64,000 nucleotides of DNA from Effrenium voratum (GCA_963377175.1 CAUJNA010001891.1:655054-719053), one strand, 5' to 3'; positions 8,985 through 21,503 are shown, counted from the first letter of the stretch. The notes: generated by a model not told the origin, from the sequence alone. Translations and numbers: made by a program.

Positions 8985-11659
8985 AGCAGAAGAGACGAAA
9001 CAGCCTTTGGATGTCGTCCACAATTGGTTGCAGTCAGGCTTCTGACATGAAGCACGCAGTCCCAACCAGTCCAAAGCAACGACTTCTGGTTGCATCACTT
9101 CAAGGCATCATGTGGTGGTAAGCTTGTTGGAAGGTTGTTCCGCCAGGTAGCTCAAGCTGCGGCGAGCGAAGCCGACCTTGTGAGACCAGAGGCAGGATCG
9201 ATCATTGCTTTGGATATTGAACGATATCTTTGGCCTTACAGTGGGTGGTGCATTTGGTCGATTGAGGGCTAGCCTGAGGCGTTGGCCTTTATTGCCAGAG
9301 TTTGGACTTGCTGTGCGAGGGTGGTCTTTCTGTTGCAGTCGGTCAGACGTTGCAGGCAGAGGTGCCTGTGGAAGCCACACCAACAACGCCAGAGGAGGCG
9401 TTGCTTCATAGCCAGCAGAAGAGACGAAACGACCCTTGGATGTCCTCTTCGATTGGTTGCAGTCAGGTTTCTCAAATGAAGCACGCAGCTCCAACCTGTC
9501 CAAAGCAACGGCTTCTTGTTGCATCACTTTAAATTATGATGAACCTTGCAACTTTGTAGTGGCGGTAGGCTCTTTGTCATGCTGCTGGAATGTGCGCCGC
9601 CAGGTAGCTCAAGCTGCGGCGGGCGAAGCCGACCTTGTGAGACCAGAGGCAGGATCGATTTTTGCTCTGGATATTGAACGATATCTTTGGCCTTATTTGG
9701 TCGATTGAGGGAGGCGTTGGCCTTTATTGCCAGAGTTTGGACTTGCTGTGCGAGGGTGGTCTTTCTGTTGCAGTCGGTCAGACGTTGCAGGCAGAGGTGC
9801 CTGTGGAAGCCACACCAGCAACGCCAGAGGAGGCGTTGCTTCATGTGCAGCATGGTCTATTATTGTGTGAGATTAGGTGTCGCGTTGGAAATTGTGCATC
9901 CTGTCTTCGCACGGCAGTTTTGTTCGGTACACCATGCGCCCTGTTGCCTGCCTGCAGGTGGTCCCACCGGTTGACGTGGCTGGATCTTCCCAACCATCAG
10001 AGGCCACGAAGTGTCGGTATTTGGGGCATGGGCAATGCTTAAGTGTAGGTGTTAAGTGGTTTTGCGGTCCAAACCATGCATAGCAAGCAACTGCCTGCAT
10101 GTGCCGTCATATCGTCGTGCGGGCGCTTGCTGGTTGAATGCCAGACCTCCTCAAGTAGCAGCAGGTACTGGCCCCGTTGGCGCTGTCAAGAGAAGAGCCA
10201 GCAGAAGAGACGAAACGATCTTTGGGTGTCGTTTTCAATTGGTTGCAGTCAGGTTTCTCAAGTGAAGGACGCAGTCCAAAGCAACGGCTTCTGGTTGCAT
10301 GACTTCAAGGCATCATGTGGTGGTAAGCTTGTTGGAATGTTGTGCCGCCAGGTAGCTCAAGCTGCGGCGGGCGAAGCCGACCTGGTGAGACCAGAGGCAG
10401 GATCGATTTTTGCTCTGGATATTGAACGATATCTTTGGCAATCTTTGGCCTTACAGTGGGTGATGCATTTGGTCGATTGAGGGCTAGCCTGAGGCGTTGG
10501 CCTTTATTGCCACAGTTTGGACTTGCTGTGCGAGGGTGGTCTTTCTGTTGCAGTCGGTCAGACGTTGCAGGCGTCGGTGCCTGTGGAAGCCACACCAGCA
10601 ACGCCAGAGGAGGCGTTGCTTCATGTGCAGCATGATCAATTTCTTTATGAGATGAGGTGTCGCGTTGCATATTTGTTGTGCATCCTGTCTTGGCACGGCA
10701 GTTTTGTTCGGTACACCATGCGCCCTGTTGCCTGCCTGCAGGTGGTCCCACCGGTTGACGTGGCTGGATCTTCCCAACCATCAGAGGCCACGAAGTGTCG
10801 GTGTTTGGGGCATGGGCAATGCTTAAGTGGAGGTCTTAAGTGGTTTTGCGGTCCAAACCATGCATAGCAAGCAACTGCCTTCATGTGCCGTCATATCGTC
10901 GTGCGGGCGCTTGCTGGTTGAATGCCAGACCTCCTCAAGTAGCAGCAGGTACTGGCCCCGTTGGCGCTGTCAAGAGAAGAGCCAGCACAAGAGACGAAAC
11001 GACCTTTGGGTGTCGTCTTCAATTGGTTGCAGTCAGGTTTCTCAAATGAAGCACGCAGCTCCAACCTGTCCAAAGCAACGGCTTCTTGTTGCATCACATC
11101 AAAGCATGATGAACCATGCAACTTTGTAGTGGCGGTAGGTTCTTTGTCATGCTGCTGGAATGTGCTCCGCCAGGTAGCTCAAGCTGCGGCGGGCGAAGCC
11201 GACCTTGTGAGACCAGAGGCAGGATCGATTTTTGCTCTGGATATTGAACGATTTCTTTGGCCTAACTGTGGGTGCTGCATCTGATCGATTGAGGGCAAGC
11301 CTGAGGCGTTGGCCTTTGTTGCCAGAGTTTGGACTTGGTGTGTGAGGGTGGTCTTTCTGTTGCAGTCGGTCAGACGTTGCAGGCATCGGTGCCTGTGGAA
11401 GCCACACCAGCAACGCCAGAGGAGGCGTTGCTTCATGTGCAGCATGGTCAGTGACTGTATGAGATCAGGCGTCGCGTTGGTTGGGTCGCTTGCCGCGAAC
11501 CACGTCTTCGCGCGCGCGAGTTGCATTTGGTACACCCGGCGCCCTGCCTGCCTGCAGGTAGTCCCACCGGCTGACGTGGCAGGATCTTCTCAACCGGAGG
11601 CCAAGTAGGGTCTGTGTTTGGGGCATGGGCGATGCTCAAGTGGAGGTCTCAAGTGGTTA

Positions 11660-13540
11660 GCAGGCAACGGCCTCGGGGAGCGGGATCACGTGCCATCATG
11701 TCGTCCTGCGGCCGCTTGCTCGTTAAAAGCCAAAAGTAGCAGAAGGGCGAAGCGACCTTGGGATGTCGTCCGCAGTTGGCTGCAGTAGGCAATGCTCTGC
11801 AGATGCGAAGGGGGTCAGAGTTTGGACAAGGGTTTTTCTTCTCAAAATTGGAATCGGACCTCCAAGAAATAGTTGTCTTGCTGGTGCTCAGTAGTAGGGA
11901 AAGAGGGAATGAACCTGAGGATTCCCTTACAGGAAACCACAATGAATGGCTAGTAGGGGCCATTCATCAACCAACATGAAAAGGGAACCTTTTGCTGGGC
12001 TGTTCAAAGGCAATTTGTTACCCTGACCTTTCGTAAATCGAAAGTGGTCCTTTTTGTATTTCCCAATAGAAGTTATGGCTAGGGATTGGCCAGCACTCCA
12101 TTTTAAACAGCCCAGTTTGTGGCAATCGTATGGAGTAACGGTTAGTACGGACAGTATAAGATCTAGCTGCACCAAAGTTGGGTGGGTTTAATTCCCTCCA
12201 GGCGGCTTGCGCCGTCCCGTGGTGAACCTCAAAACGCGCAGCAATGGGAAGTGCCCAATCGGTTTCCCTGAGACCCCGACAAAGACGCACCCACATGCTC
12301 AAGTGCTCAAGCCAATTGTGTTTAATCCACTTCCTTTTGGTTTGCCATTTAAAGAAGGTGAAACAAATGGCTCATGCAAAACAGTGTGTGTGCCCATCTC
12401 TGCGACATGGGTCCAGCCGGTGGACAAAGCTGAACCTGCGCTGAGAGCAGGTGAGTTTTTTTTGAACGGCAAACGGCTTAGGATTGGCAACCAAGGTCTT
12501 CCCCGGCTGCCAAAGGTTTCTAAAGAAGCTACCTAACACCGTCCATTTTCGGCCCACGTACGAGCGAGGTGTTTTTGTTTTTTGTTTAGCAGTGAGCTGT
12601 GGCAGTTTACTACCAAGTCATCATCCGATAACTTGTTCAACTGCTCAACTGCACATACCCGCTGAACCCCACAATACCCAAGCCATTTGCACCCAGAGCC
12701 AATATCTCTATACATATATATATATACATGGCATTTATGTGGGGTGGTGCTATACCCTAATAACAGACTCTCTAAAAGGCCATGTTCACCAAATCACATC
12801 CAGGAGTTGGCCTTCAAACAATCCTGAAACCAAGCCAACGAGATGCCATGTTAAGCATTTTGGACTGAAAGGGGTCAAAAACCAAGAAAGACGATGGCTG
12901 TTCGCAGTTCCCAGGAAAGTCACCGGTGTCCGGTGGAGTATGTATATATATATATATAAATGTATGGGACACGGCTGCTGGTGTTGGCTTCAGAGGCAAT
13001 ACCGGCAGCGGCGGGAGGCAGGTTTTTTCATGGCACCCAACCATCATTTGTAAACGCATCTTTTTCGGCCCCTTTTGTGGGTCCCATGTAAATTTGATGA
13101 CTTTGCCCATGTATCGCAAAACGTCCGAAGGCTTGCTGTCGATTCCTTGGGCACAGGCACTGCACTCCTGTCACTTGCGAGAGCGCAGGTCCAACATGAA
13201 GCCGATGAACCTGAGGAGGAGCAGACTCGCCCGATACACCGAGCCTCCATGGAGGCTCCTTTCTGGACTCCAAATGTCTGGTTGAGGTTAACATGTTGCC
13301 CATGTGGTTGGAAAGCGTTCGACATGCCGGCTGGTCACACTGTTGCACCTGTGTGCTTAAGCTTCAGTTGACACTGTTGTTTCGTGTATTCAGTTTGGTG
13401 CCGCTTTGCTTTGACTGACTGTGCACATGACAGACGTGTTATTTGGTGGACAGGTTGCCTCCATCTCTATGTGTCGAGTTGCTGAAGTGTTGTTTATATT
13501 GTTCGCTATGTTTGTTCAATGGATTGTTTCAGTGCTTGAT
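11660..13540. other. Intergenic, two short AT microsatellites
   Basis: Holds TATATA runs at about 12710-12732 and 12940-12960. Several open frames are present, but none has motif or splice support. Confidence 0.45.
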
Positions 13541-13650
13541 TGCTTTCTTGTTTGTTTGTGTGTTTGTTTGTGTGTTTGTTTGTTTGTTTGTTTGTTTGTT
13601 TGTTTGATTGTTTTATTGTTTATGTGTTCTTTGCTTTCTTATTTATCTGG
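13540..13650. repeat. TTTG/TGTTTG simple repeat
   Basis: TTTG repeats with TGTG interruptions. The cysteine/leucine/phenylalanine-rich open frames across it are composition artefacts. Confidence 0.8.
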
Positions 13651-13681
13651 GTGAATTATAACGACCTCACACGACCTCACC

Positions 13682-13726
13682 CCAAATGGTGGTTCATGTG
13701 GGGAATGGTGGTTCATGTGGGGAATA
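13682..13726. repeat. Short tandem duplication
   Basis: The unit ATGGTGGTTCATGTGGGGA occurs twice in a row, followed by an ATTCCCCC stretch complementary to the GGGGAAT of the repeat. Confidence 0.7.
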
Positions 13727-13779
13727 TTCCCCCAACCACCTTGCTTCAGGTTGGTGAAATATTATAATTCACCAAGATT

Positions 13780-13885
13780 AATTGCTTGTTTGGTTTGCTT
13801 GCTTGCTTGTTTGTTTGTTTGTTTGTCTGCTTGTTTGCTTGTTTGTTTGCTTGGTTCTTTGCGTGTTTGCTTGTTTTTGTTTTGT
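13780..13885. repeat. Degenerate CTTG/TTTG repeat
   Basis: TTGCTTGTTTG-type simple sequence, similar in character to 13540-13650 and separated from it by about 130 bp. Confidence 0.75.
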
Positions 13886-14099
13886 TTTTTTTGTGTCCAT
13901 GCGGTTGGGTGTGTTTTTGCGCATGTGTTTGCTTGTACGCATTATCATTTTATGTGTTTGTGTTTCCACATGTGTCACACTTGCGACTGTTGTTGATGGT
14001 GCCCATGTTTTTGTTTGGTCTATTTAGTGAATATGGCTTGCTTGTTTGCGTGGTTGATGGCTTGTTTTGCTTGATTGCATGGCTTTGCTGTGAGTTGTT

Positions 14100-14515
14100 T
14101 GGTTTGTTGAGCCTGCATTGACTTGATTTGAGTTATTGAGTTGATCCATTGAGTGCATTCATGTGTGCTTCATTGATTGGTTGATTAATGCATGGATGGA
14201 TTGGTTGGACTGATTGGATTGGTTGACGGGTTGGTTCATTGATTCTCAACTTCATTGATTGACTTGATTGCGTTTTTGGACTGACTGGCTGGCTTGCCGA
14301 CTAACTGACGGATTGGCCGGCTGGCTGGCTGATTGACTGACTGATTGACTGGTTGGTTGGTTGGTTGGTTGGTTGACTGGTCGACAGAGTGAGTGATTCG
14401 TTGGTTGGTCGGTTTATTAGTTGGTGTCTTTTGTTTTTATTGATGGATTGTTTGGTTGTTTAGTTGATTTGTTTGGTTGCTGGATTGCTGTGGTAAACTT
14501 GGTTGACTTGATTAG
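14100..14515. repeat. Degenerate TTGA/TTGG tetranucleotide tract
   Basis: Long run of TTGATTGGTTGACTGATTGG-like sequence with a clean TTGG run at about 14351-14375. Strong G/T versus A/C strand asymmetry. Confidence 0.8.
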
Positions 14516-15254
14516 ATTGACCCCCCGTCCTTTTCAACCCGACACTCTTGGCGAATTTTCGACCTCACTTGCCAAGAGCGCAGGACTGGGATTACTTCCT
14601 GCAGGCACCCCGTTTCGTATCGGACGCATTTGTCATGGGGTAACTTGGATGTTCAACCCATTTGGTCACTTGGATGTTCAACACATCCGGTTCCTTAGTC
14701 TTTTGGCTTTTAGTCGGTTTTGCGGTGGTTGGTTTCCCACTTAAACGAAACCTTGGGCTTTGTTTAGGGGATCGGAGGGCAGCCCAGGTCAGTAGGCGCC
14801 TTCAAATGTGCTCAAATATACCATGGTATATTATGGCATTCAAACGATATATATATATATAATGGATTGAGTTTCATTGAAGGTAGATTGATTTCAGTCA
14901 GGGCATGCGAATGCCACAGTCCCACACAAATACATAATTGGATTGAGCATCCAAGTAGAGGTAGGGTGGGTTGAGGTTGAATGAGGTTGATGCATGAGAT
15001 TAATCACATGCTCAGGCTTTTGGGGATTGCTCAGAACTGGTGAGGGCTGCTCAGCGTTGATTGTCTTCCATTTGCTGAAAAGAATATGCTTTCTTTTCCC
15101 CTTTTGGTTTTAAAGTTGGAATCTATCACTACTGGACATTTTGCCAGGCGGCGAAAACACAAATGGAGGATGTGGCTGGTTGAGGATGATGCGGCTTGAG
15201 ATGTGTCCAGGCTAGAGTTGTGCTGTCGCTTTTGGCATCCCTCGCTGAAGTGCA

Positions 15255-15395
15255 TATGTGGATGGAGCAAATCCTGCACCACCTGAAAACACAGGAACGA
15301 TGTTTTTTTCCTGTAAATGATATCAACAAGCAAATGTTTCAAGTTTCAACCATGCTTTCTTAGTTGGTCCAAATGCATTTCGTCCATCCACCGAA
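15255..15395. mobile_element. R2 element, diverged
   Basis: Starts TATGTGGATGGAGCAAATCC and ends TTTCGTCCATCCACCG, with CTGCACCACCTGAAA on the left arm. The middle does not match other R2 copies well, so it may be an old or recombined copy. Confidence 0.55.
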
Positions 15396-15830
15396 TGGTC
15401 CCTTTGTGGGCACAGCTGGGTTCCACGGGTATATCAGGCCCAAAAGGGGCAGCAAGTGCACTTGAGGTATTATCCAGTCATCCTCATTTAACTGGTGTTG
15501 GGTCCTTTGGTGGGCAGGATCAACACGGTCCCATTTGGATGGACTCCGAGTATCTCAGTGTATCCGGCGCGGATGGCAGAAGCAGATGGCTTTTGGCATG
15601 TGATAAGAAGTGAAGTGGTGACGTGTCGCTTTGGTGTTTCAGTACCAGGTTACCAACTCGGCCGTTTGCGGAAGATCGAACAATAGGGGGCTTTCGGAGC
15701 ATGTGGAAAGGCAGCCACTATACATTTCACAGGGGGAAACTATCTCTCCAAAGATGAAGGTGGCTTACTTGGGGGGTCATCGTTGCGGGTTTCTGAACTC
15801 CGGCAAGCTGTCCAGACACAATCTGTCAAG

Positions 15831-15890
15831 GCAGACGCAGATGGGCTTGCCAAAGACGCCAAAGCCAAGGCCAGAAGGGCTGAACAGGGT
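15831..15890 (+). CDS. Possible isolated exon, Ala/Lys-rich
   Basis: Follows ATCTGTCAAG (AG|G) and reads ADADGLAKDAKAKARRAEQ, with a GGTGCT just downstream that could hold a GT donor. Coding-like composition stands out from the surroundings. No family recognised. Confidence 0.3.
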
Positions 15891-16722
15891 GCTAGGGCCA
15901 GGAATTCCCATGGCGCGCATACTTCTGGTCGGGTCCCTTCATGTTTGCGGATGAATTTGGGGGTCAAGTAGCGAGGGTAAGAAATCCTTCAGGAGTCACC
16001 GGATTTTAGTTTTCTTGGAACGGATCTGTTTGCAGGGGTTTCCAAGAGCAGCTTGTATTTGTGCCCAGCCCAGGAAGTAAGTCGGGTGCAGCCAAGACGA
16101 AGGATTTGCACTGAAAAGCAAATTCCTGTAAGTTCAACCGAGGGCTAAGGGTTGATCTATTTGAGGTGCACCACCTTTATGTTTGCGTTGCCAGTCAGTT
16201 CCAGTTGTCCAGTACTACTCGCACTGCTTCCCTTTTGTTTCCGGGCATTCCTGCGAACCATGACCACCGAATTTTCTCATGGGAGGTAGAGCGCCACATC
16301 CTGCATGGTCATGAAGCGGCAAGTGGAAAGACATTTTGTAGGGATCAGTGAAAAGAAGTCTTGTTGTGGCTTTGACCCGCATGCCAACTGTATATAGTGC
16401 AGACCCCATTTGCCTGGGAAGGACGACAAAGTCCCCAAATCGATTGCGAATTCGTCTCTGCCACTTCGCTTGGGTTGAGAGGACACCTTACTTCAAAATG
16501 GATGGTTTCGCTTTGGTGTCCCTTTCAAAACCAAACAAGGGGTACCAACTCCCAAAAAAGACACACCCCTAGGCCCCTAGGGAGCGTTGTATTCCCCCAA
16601 TAAACCCATTCCCAGATCTGATTTGAGCCAGGCCAAGGGCAAGGGCAAAGGCCCACCTTTGCCCAAGGCGAACCGCGTCGAATCTTTGTTGTTTTTTGGT
16701 CGACTGTCCCTGGGACGGTGAT

Positions 16723-16830
16723 TTGGATTAGTGGGAACTGGGAATTTGACCCCATGGTTCTTGTGGAGGGTCAATGGGAACCCACTTTGCACGGAAACAC
16801 CACACCCTCAGTTGGTGGTTTGGATTCGTG
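16723..16830 (-). mobile_element. tRNA-like SINE copy
   Basis: Same family as 17040-17118, with TTTGGATTAGTGGGAACTGG and a B-box-like region reading as GGGTCAAATTCCC on the minus strand. It is followed by a second partial copy beginning TTGGTGGTTTGGATTCG. Confidence 0.4.
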
Positions 16831-17039
16831 CGAACCCGGAATTTGCTTCGCTGGCCCTGGGTTTTGTTTGCCCAAATACCCTTCTGGGGTGATTCGGGAG
16901 GGTTCCTTGCGGGTTTCGGGGGTTCCTTTGGGCGGTTGAGGAGCTTACTTGGCGGTTGGGGATATTCTGTGCGCTTACTTGTTGGTCGACTTTCCCTGGG
17001 ACGAGTTGCTCAGGTTCCCCTTAATCGGTGGTCTGGACT

Positions 17040-17118
17040 GGTGGGAACTGGCGATTTGAACCACTGGTGTTTGTAGAGAGCAAATGGGAAAGCAACCCCG
17101 ACCCACTACACCACCAAT
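17040..17118 (-). mobile_element. tRNA-derived SINE head, A and B boxes
   Basis: On the minus strand an A-box-like TGGTGTAGTGG (17103-17113) is followed about 40 nt later by a B-box-like GGTTCAAATCGCC (17050-17062). These match the Pol III consensus TGGCNNAGTGG and GGTTCRANTCC closely. No acceptor or anticodon stem pairs properly, so it is a tRNA-like element and not a tRNA gene. Confidence 0.5.
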
Positions 17119-17975
17119 CAAAACAACAATTAGAGGGAAGCTGAGTTGCGGGGGGAAATGTTAGGGCTCTCTTGCAGCTCAACCAGAACCAGACACAAAC
17201 CTCCTCCAAATAGCAATCCAACTACCTTTGGTTTGATGCACAGTCAAGTAGAGCACACATACAGTGACACGAAGCTCCTTTAAGGTGAGCCATGAACACC
17301 ATGAAGTGAGCTGAACACCCGGGGGGTTGGGGGCGAGGGGGGCGGGATTGTCGCTCCCGTTCCGTGATGAGCTGCGGGTTTTCCATGTCTGAGTCTTGGG
17401 ACATGCTGGTTCTAAGGCGCGGTTCCCACCATCCCCTTTGCTTTCGAGCTTTTCAGATTTTAGTGGGGGGGCACTTTTAGCAGGGGATCTGAGTGCCTTG
17501 TTGTCACTTGCTCCATGGTTGACTTGTTCAGTTGGCTCACCAGATCCCTTCACGAGTTTGTTTTGCTCCTCCCATGAGACTTTGGAGACTGGGGAAGCAC
17601 TCGTTGGCCAAACATGTATCGGGTCTCTGCTTGGAGGGTGAAAAAGTCTTCGATGCCAAGGCTTGGACAGGTGAACCTTTAAGCCAAAGTCTTCGGACTG
17701 TGCGGCATAGTTTGAGACTTTGATTTTTTTTGCCTCCCTTGCAAATCAATATGCAACAGACAGAAGTGACAAAGTGACCGTCCTTTTGGAGATTTGGTTT
17801 TTCTTTCTGGGTTCAATCTCAATTTGCTGGAGACATGGGCTTGTCTCCAACCAAATAGGGAACCCCGAAATGGGTAGTTTCCCTTTCGGTTGCCATTCAA
17901 CACAACCCCCAACCCTCAACCAAAGGCAAACCCGTCGGCCGAGAAGCTGCCATGTGGAACCCAGCTTCACCGCAG

Positions 17976-18047
17976 GCCGCAAAGGCTGCGCCTAAGGCTG
18001 CCAAAGCTGCGCCCAAACAGCAGGCGCTCGCAGCTCGCTTCGCCGAA
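17976..18047 (+). CDS. Possible isolated exon, Ala/Lys/Pro-rich
   Basis: Follows TTCACCGCAG (AG|G). It reads AAKAAPKAAKAAPKQQALAA and continues in frame to about 18047. The composition resembles lysine/alanine-rich tails of DNA-binding proteins, but nothing specific can be assigned. Confidence 0.35.
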
Positions 18048-18526
18048 GTGAATGGGTGCAAAGCGCTTGGATGTTCACCCACAGTAGGTTGCCCCAGGAA
18101 CCACTTTCGCGTACGAGATGTCCCCATTGGTTTCAGTTTGGTTCCACTTTATTTCACGGGGGAACATGATTAAGAACCCGCCCGTGTGACAACGGGATTT
18201 TGGAGGGCCCCCCTGGCCCCCCTCGGATTAGTCGGGACCTGGCCAGTCTTCTCCATCCTTTTCTGTGCCAATAGGACGCAATAGGAAAGTAAAAGGAAGT
18301 TGCGTTTCTTGCTTTCCAAGACGGGAGAGGGCCAGGATGAATCAGAGGGGGTTTTGTGTTATTCGGGGGGCAGGGGCCAGCGTTGAGGGGGGACCGGGGG
18401 GGAGGGGTACACTCTGCAAGCTTGTCAAACCTTGTGTTTCCCCACATCTTTGTGTGGGGTTCTTACTTTTTCCGCTCGTCGTCCGCGCGCCGCGTCTCCT
18501 CCTCCTCCTCCCGCTCGTCTCCGTCT

Positions 18527-18818
18527 CACTCACTCACTCACTCTCACTCACTCAACTCACACTCACTCAACTCACACTCACTCACTCACACTCGCTCACT
18601 CACTCACTCAGTCACTCACACTCACTCACACTCACTCACTCACACTCACTCACACTCACTCACTCACACTCACTCACACTCACTCACGCTCACTCACACT
18701 CACTCACTCACGCTCACTCACACTCACTCACTCACACTCACTCTCATTCACTCACTCTCATTCACTCACTCACTCACTCACTCGCTCACTCACTCACTCA
18801 CACTCACTCACTCACACT
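18527..18818. repeat. (CTCA)n/(CTCACA)n microsatellite
   Basis: Nearly uninterrupted ACTCACTCACACTCACTC-type repeat of about 290 bp. Histidine/serine/threonine-rich open frames across it are artefacts. It abuts the 196-bp minisatellite directly. Confidence 0.95.
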
Positions 18819-20290
18819 GTCTAGAGGGACAGGATGTTGTCGCGCGCGCGGCGGGGGGCGTGCGAAATCGTGGCAGGCGCAGCACTTTGGCGATGCCGTT
18901 GCGAAATCGTGGCAGGCGCAGCACTTTGGCGATGCCGTTGCCGAAGTCGTGGCAGGCGCAGCATTCTGTGCATCTGGGTGTGTGTTTGTGTGGCAGGGGT
19001 CGCATTCGGCAGCTGTCTAGAGGGACAGGATGTTGTCGCGCGCGCGGCGGGGGGCGTGCGAAATCGTGGCAGGCGCAGCACTTTGGCGATGCCGTTGCGA
19101 AATCGTGGCAGGCGCAGCACTTTGGCGATGCCGTTGCCGAAGTCGTGGCAGGCGCAGCATTCTGTGCATCTGGGTGTGTGTTTGTGTGGCAGGGGTCGCA
19201 TTCGGCAGCTGTCTAGAGGGACAGGATGTTGTCGCGCGCGCGGCGGGGGGCGTGCGAAATCGTGGCAGGCGCAGCACTTTGGCGATGCCGTTGCGAAATC
19301 GTGGCAGGCGCAGCACTTTGGCGATGCCGTTGCCGAAGTCGTGGCAGGCGCAGCATTCTGTGCATCTGGGTGTGTGTTTGTGTGGCAGGGGTCGCATTCG
19401 GCAGCTGTCTAGAGGGACAGGATGTTGTCGCGCGCGCGGCGGGGGGCGTGCGAAATCGTGGCAGGCGCAGCACTTTGGCGATGCCGTTGCGAAATCGTGG
19501 CAGGCGCAGCACTTTGGCGATGCCGTTGCCGAAGTCGTGGCAGGCGCAGCATTCTGTGCATCTGGGTGTGTGTTTGTGTGGCAGGGGTCGCATTCGGCAG
19601 CTGTCTAGAGGGACAGGATGTTGTCGCGCGCGCGGCGGGGGGCGTGCGAAATCGTGGCAGGCGCAGCACTTTGGCGATGCCGTTGCGAAATCGTGGCAGG
19701 CGCAGCACTTTGGCGATGCCGTTGCCGAAGTCGTGGCAGGCGCAGCATTCTGTGCATCTGGGTGTGTGTTTGTGTGGCAGGGGTCGCATTCGGCAGCTGT
19801 CTAGAGGGACAGGATGTTGTCGCGCGCGCGGCGGGGGGTGTGCGAAATCGTGGCAGGCGCAGCACTTTGGCGATGCCGTTGCGAAATCGTGGCAGGCGCA
19901 GCATTCTGTGCATCTGGGTGTGTGTTTGTGTGCCAGGGGACAGGATGTTGGCGCGAGCGCGGCGGGGGGGGCGTGCGAAATCGTGGCAGGCGCAGCACTT
20001 TGGCGATGCCGTTGCCGAAGTCGTGGCAGGCGCAGCATTCTGTGCATCTGGGTGTGTGTTTGTGTGGCAGGGGTCGCATTCGGCAGCTGTCTAGAGGGAC
20101 AGGATGTTGTCGCGCGCGCGGCGGGGGGCGTGCGAAATCGTGGCAGGCGCAGCACTTTGGCGATGCCGTTGCCGAAGTCGTGGCAGGCGCTGCATTCTGC
20201 ATCTGGGTGTGGAGATGCCATTGCCGAAGTCGTGGCAGGCGCAGCATTCTGTGCATCTGGGTGTGTGTTTGTGTGGCAGGGGCAGCATTT
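18819..20290. repeat. 196-bp minisatellite array
   Basis: Unit starts CTAGAGGGACAGGATGTTGT recur at 18821, 19017, 19213, 19409, 19605 and 19801, exactly 196 bp apart. Shortened variants then begin at about 19938 and at 20091. Each unit holds two copies of a 39-bp sub-repeat (GCGAAATCGTGGCAGGCGCA...) plus a diverged third copy and a TGTGTGTTTGTGTGGCAGGG segment. The first units appear identical. Because 196 is not a multiple of 3, the frame rotates each unit, which explains the recurring 192-residue open frames; these are not genes. Confidence 0.95.
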
Positions 20291-20469
20291 TGTCACTCAT
20301 TCGCTCGCATTCATACTCACACTCACTCACACTTCTCGGATGTCTAAAGGGTCGTCTACAAGGCTTGTGTAAGTGCAGAGCTGTGAGTACATGAGGCAGG
20401 GTGCATTGTGAGGCAAGCTGTTGGATGTTGAGATTGGGCTCGCAGAAGCTTTGTGTCCAGGGTCACGAA

Positions 20470-20545
20470 CTTATATTTTGCAGAAGTTTTGTCAGAAGTT
20501 GGCAGAAGATTGCAGAAGTGTTGTCAGAAGTTTGCAGAAGAATGT
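20470..20545. repeat. Degenerate GCAGAAG repeat
   Basis: GCAGAAGTTTTGTCAGAAGT-like units repeat about five times with variation. The remainder of 20295-21190 shows nothing recognisable. Confidence 0.5.
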
Positions 20546-21195
20546 TGAGCAGTTCGATCGCATGGCAGAATCGTTGTGTGAGACGTGTTCGCTTGGCTAA
20601 AGATGCCGATCGAACGCCACAAAGGCGCATGGCGAGCGTGCGTGGACATTTGAACTCACATCCTTGGGAAAAACATAGCATGTGGGGTTATCCGGTCCTT
20701 TAATTTACACAAACTGCAATGATTGCTGTTTCCGGCTAGCTTCCTTGATTTCTGGAATAGCAACCCTTGAAACTATGGTTGGAGTTAGCATTGGCAAGCT
20801 TAGTAGCTTTTTGTAGTTTAAGACATGTTTTGTTGGTATGTGTTTGGATATTGGGCCGGAACAAAAACCTTTCAATCAGAGGGTTTTGGAAGGAGGAGCC
20901 TCACAAAAATCCGAGGTGCCTTTTGGGCAATCCTTGTGGGTGCCTTTCCAGGTATTGGCTGGCAGTCGGCTTGCAAAACCGGGCATGTCGAGATTGCCAG
21001 TGGATTCATCCTCTTTTCCGAACGGACACGCAAGGCCGGCTTTCATGAAAGAACACCCGCGCGGGACAACTTGGAGCACATCTGGTCGGGTTCCGCTCCT
21101 TTCAAGGTCCTGAAGGGTGCCATGATTTCGAGTTCGATGTTTGAGGCTCTACCCCAATCAAGGGGCCGTGTTAGAACAGGTTTGTTCTTGATGTA

Positions 21196-21197
<2 letters not shown>

Positions 21198-21234
<37 letters not shown>
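21198..21234. repeat. (AG)n microsatellite
   Basis: Uninterrupted GA dinucleotide run of about 37 bp. Confidence 0.95.
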
Positions 21235-21237
<3 letters not shown>

Positions 21238-21503
21238 AAAAGGCAAAACAGAAGAGAAGTAGAATCAGGGAATGAACAAGACGTACTGTATCTCTTACAC
21301 AGCAACTTAGAACCAGGGGGCATCTGATACATGGTTTTTGAGATATTTTTTAGGGGCCTCTATAAAACATTGAGGTTCTATGCTAGTGTGTGGGAAGGCG
21401 TGTGAAATCCCAGTATTCCCCCTTTCACTCACAACTGGCGCGCATCTCCGCAAATCCAAGTGGGCTCGTGGCTTCCCCTTGGTCCGGGAAACATAGAGAA
21501 ACC

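Larger units (their letters stand above)
5250..11640 (+). repeat. Tandem array of ~0.75-0.8 kb exon-bearing units
   Basis: About eight imperfect head-to-tail copies. The marker ATATTGAACGAT recurs at about 6103, 6708, 7457, 8251, 9211, 9672, 10418 and 11242 (spacings 605, 749, 794, 960, 461, 746 and 824). Internal units are nearly identical; the first and last are more diverged. Each full unit carries four short coding-like segments (X1-X4, entered separately), each preceded by AG|G. Deletions shorten some units, a CTTCTC tract lengthens one, and an R1 MITE interrupts the first. The array could be part of a repetitive-protein gene or a relic of repeated exon duplication. No start or terminal exon was found. 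Confidence 0.85.

Noticed and set aside
18265..20372. Large open frames across the CTCA tract and 196-bp minisatellite
   Set aside because: The same frame recurs every three units on both strands; explained by repeat period and composition.
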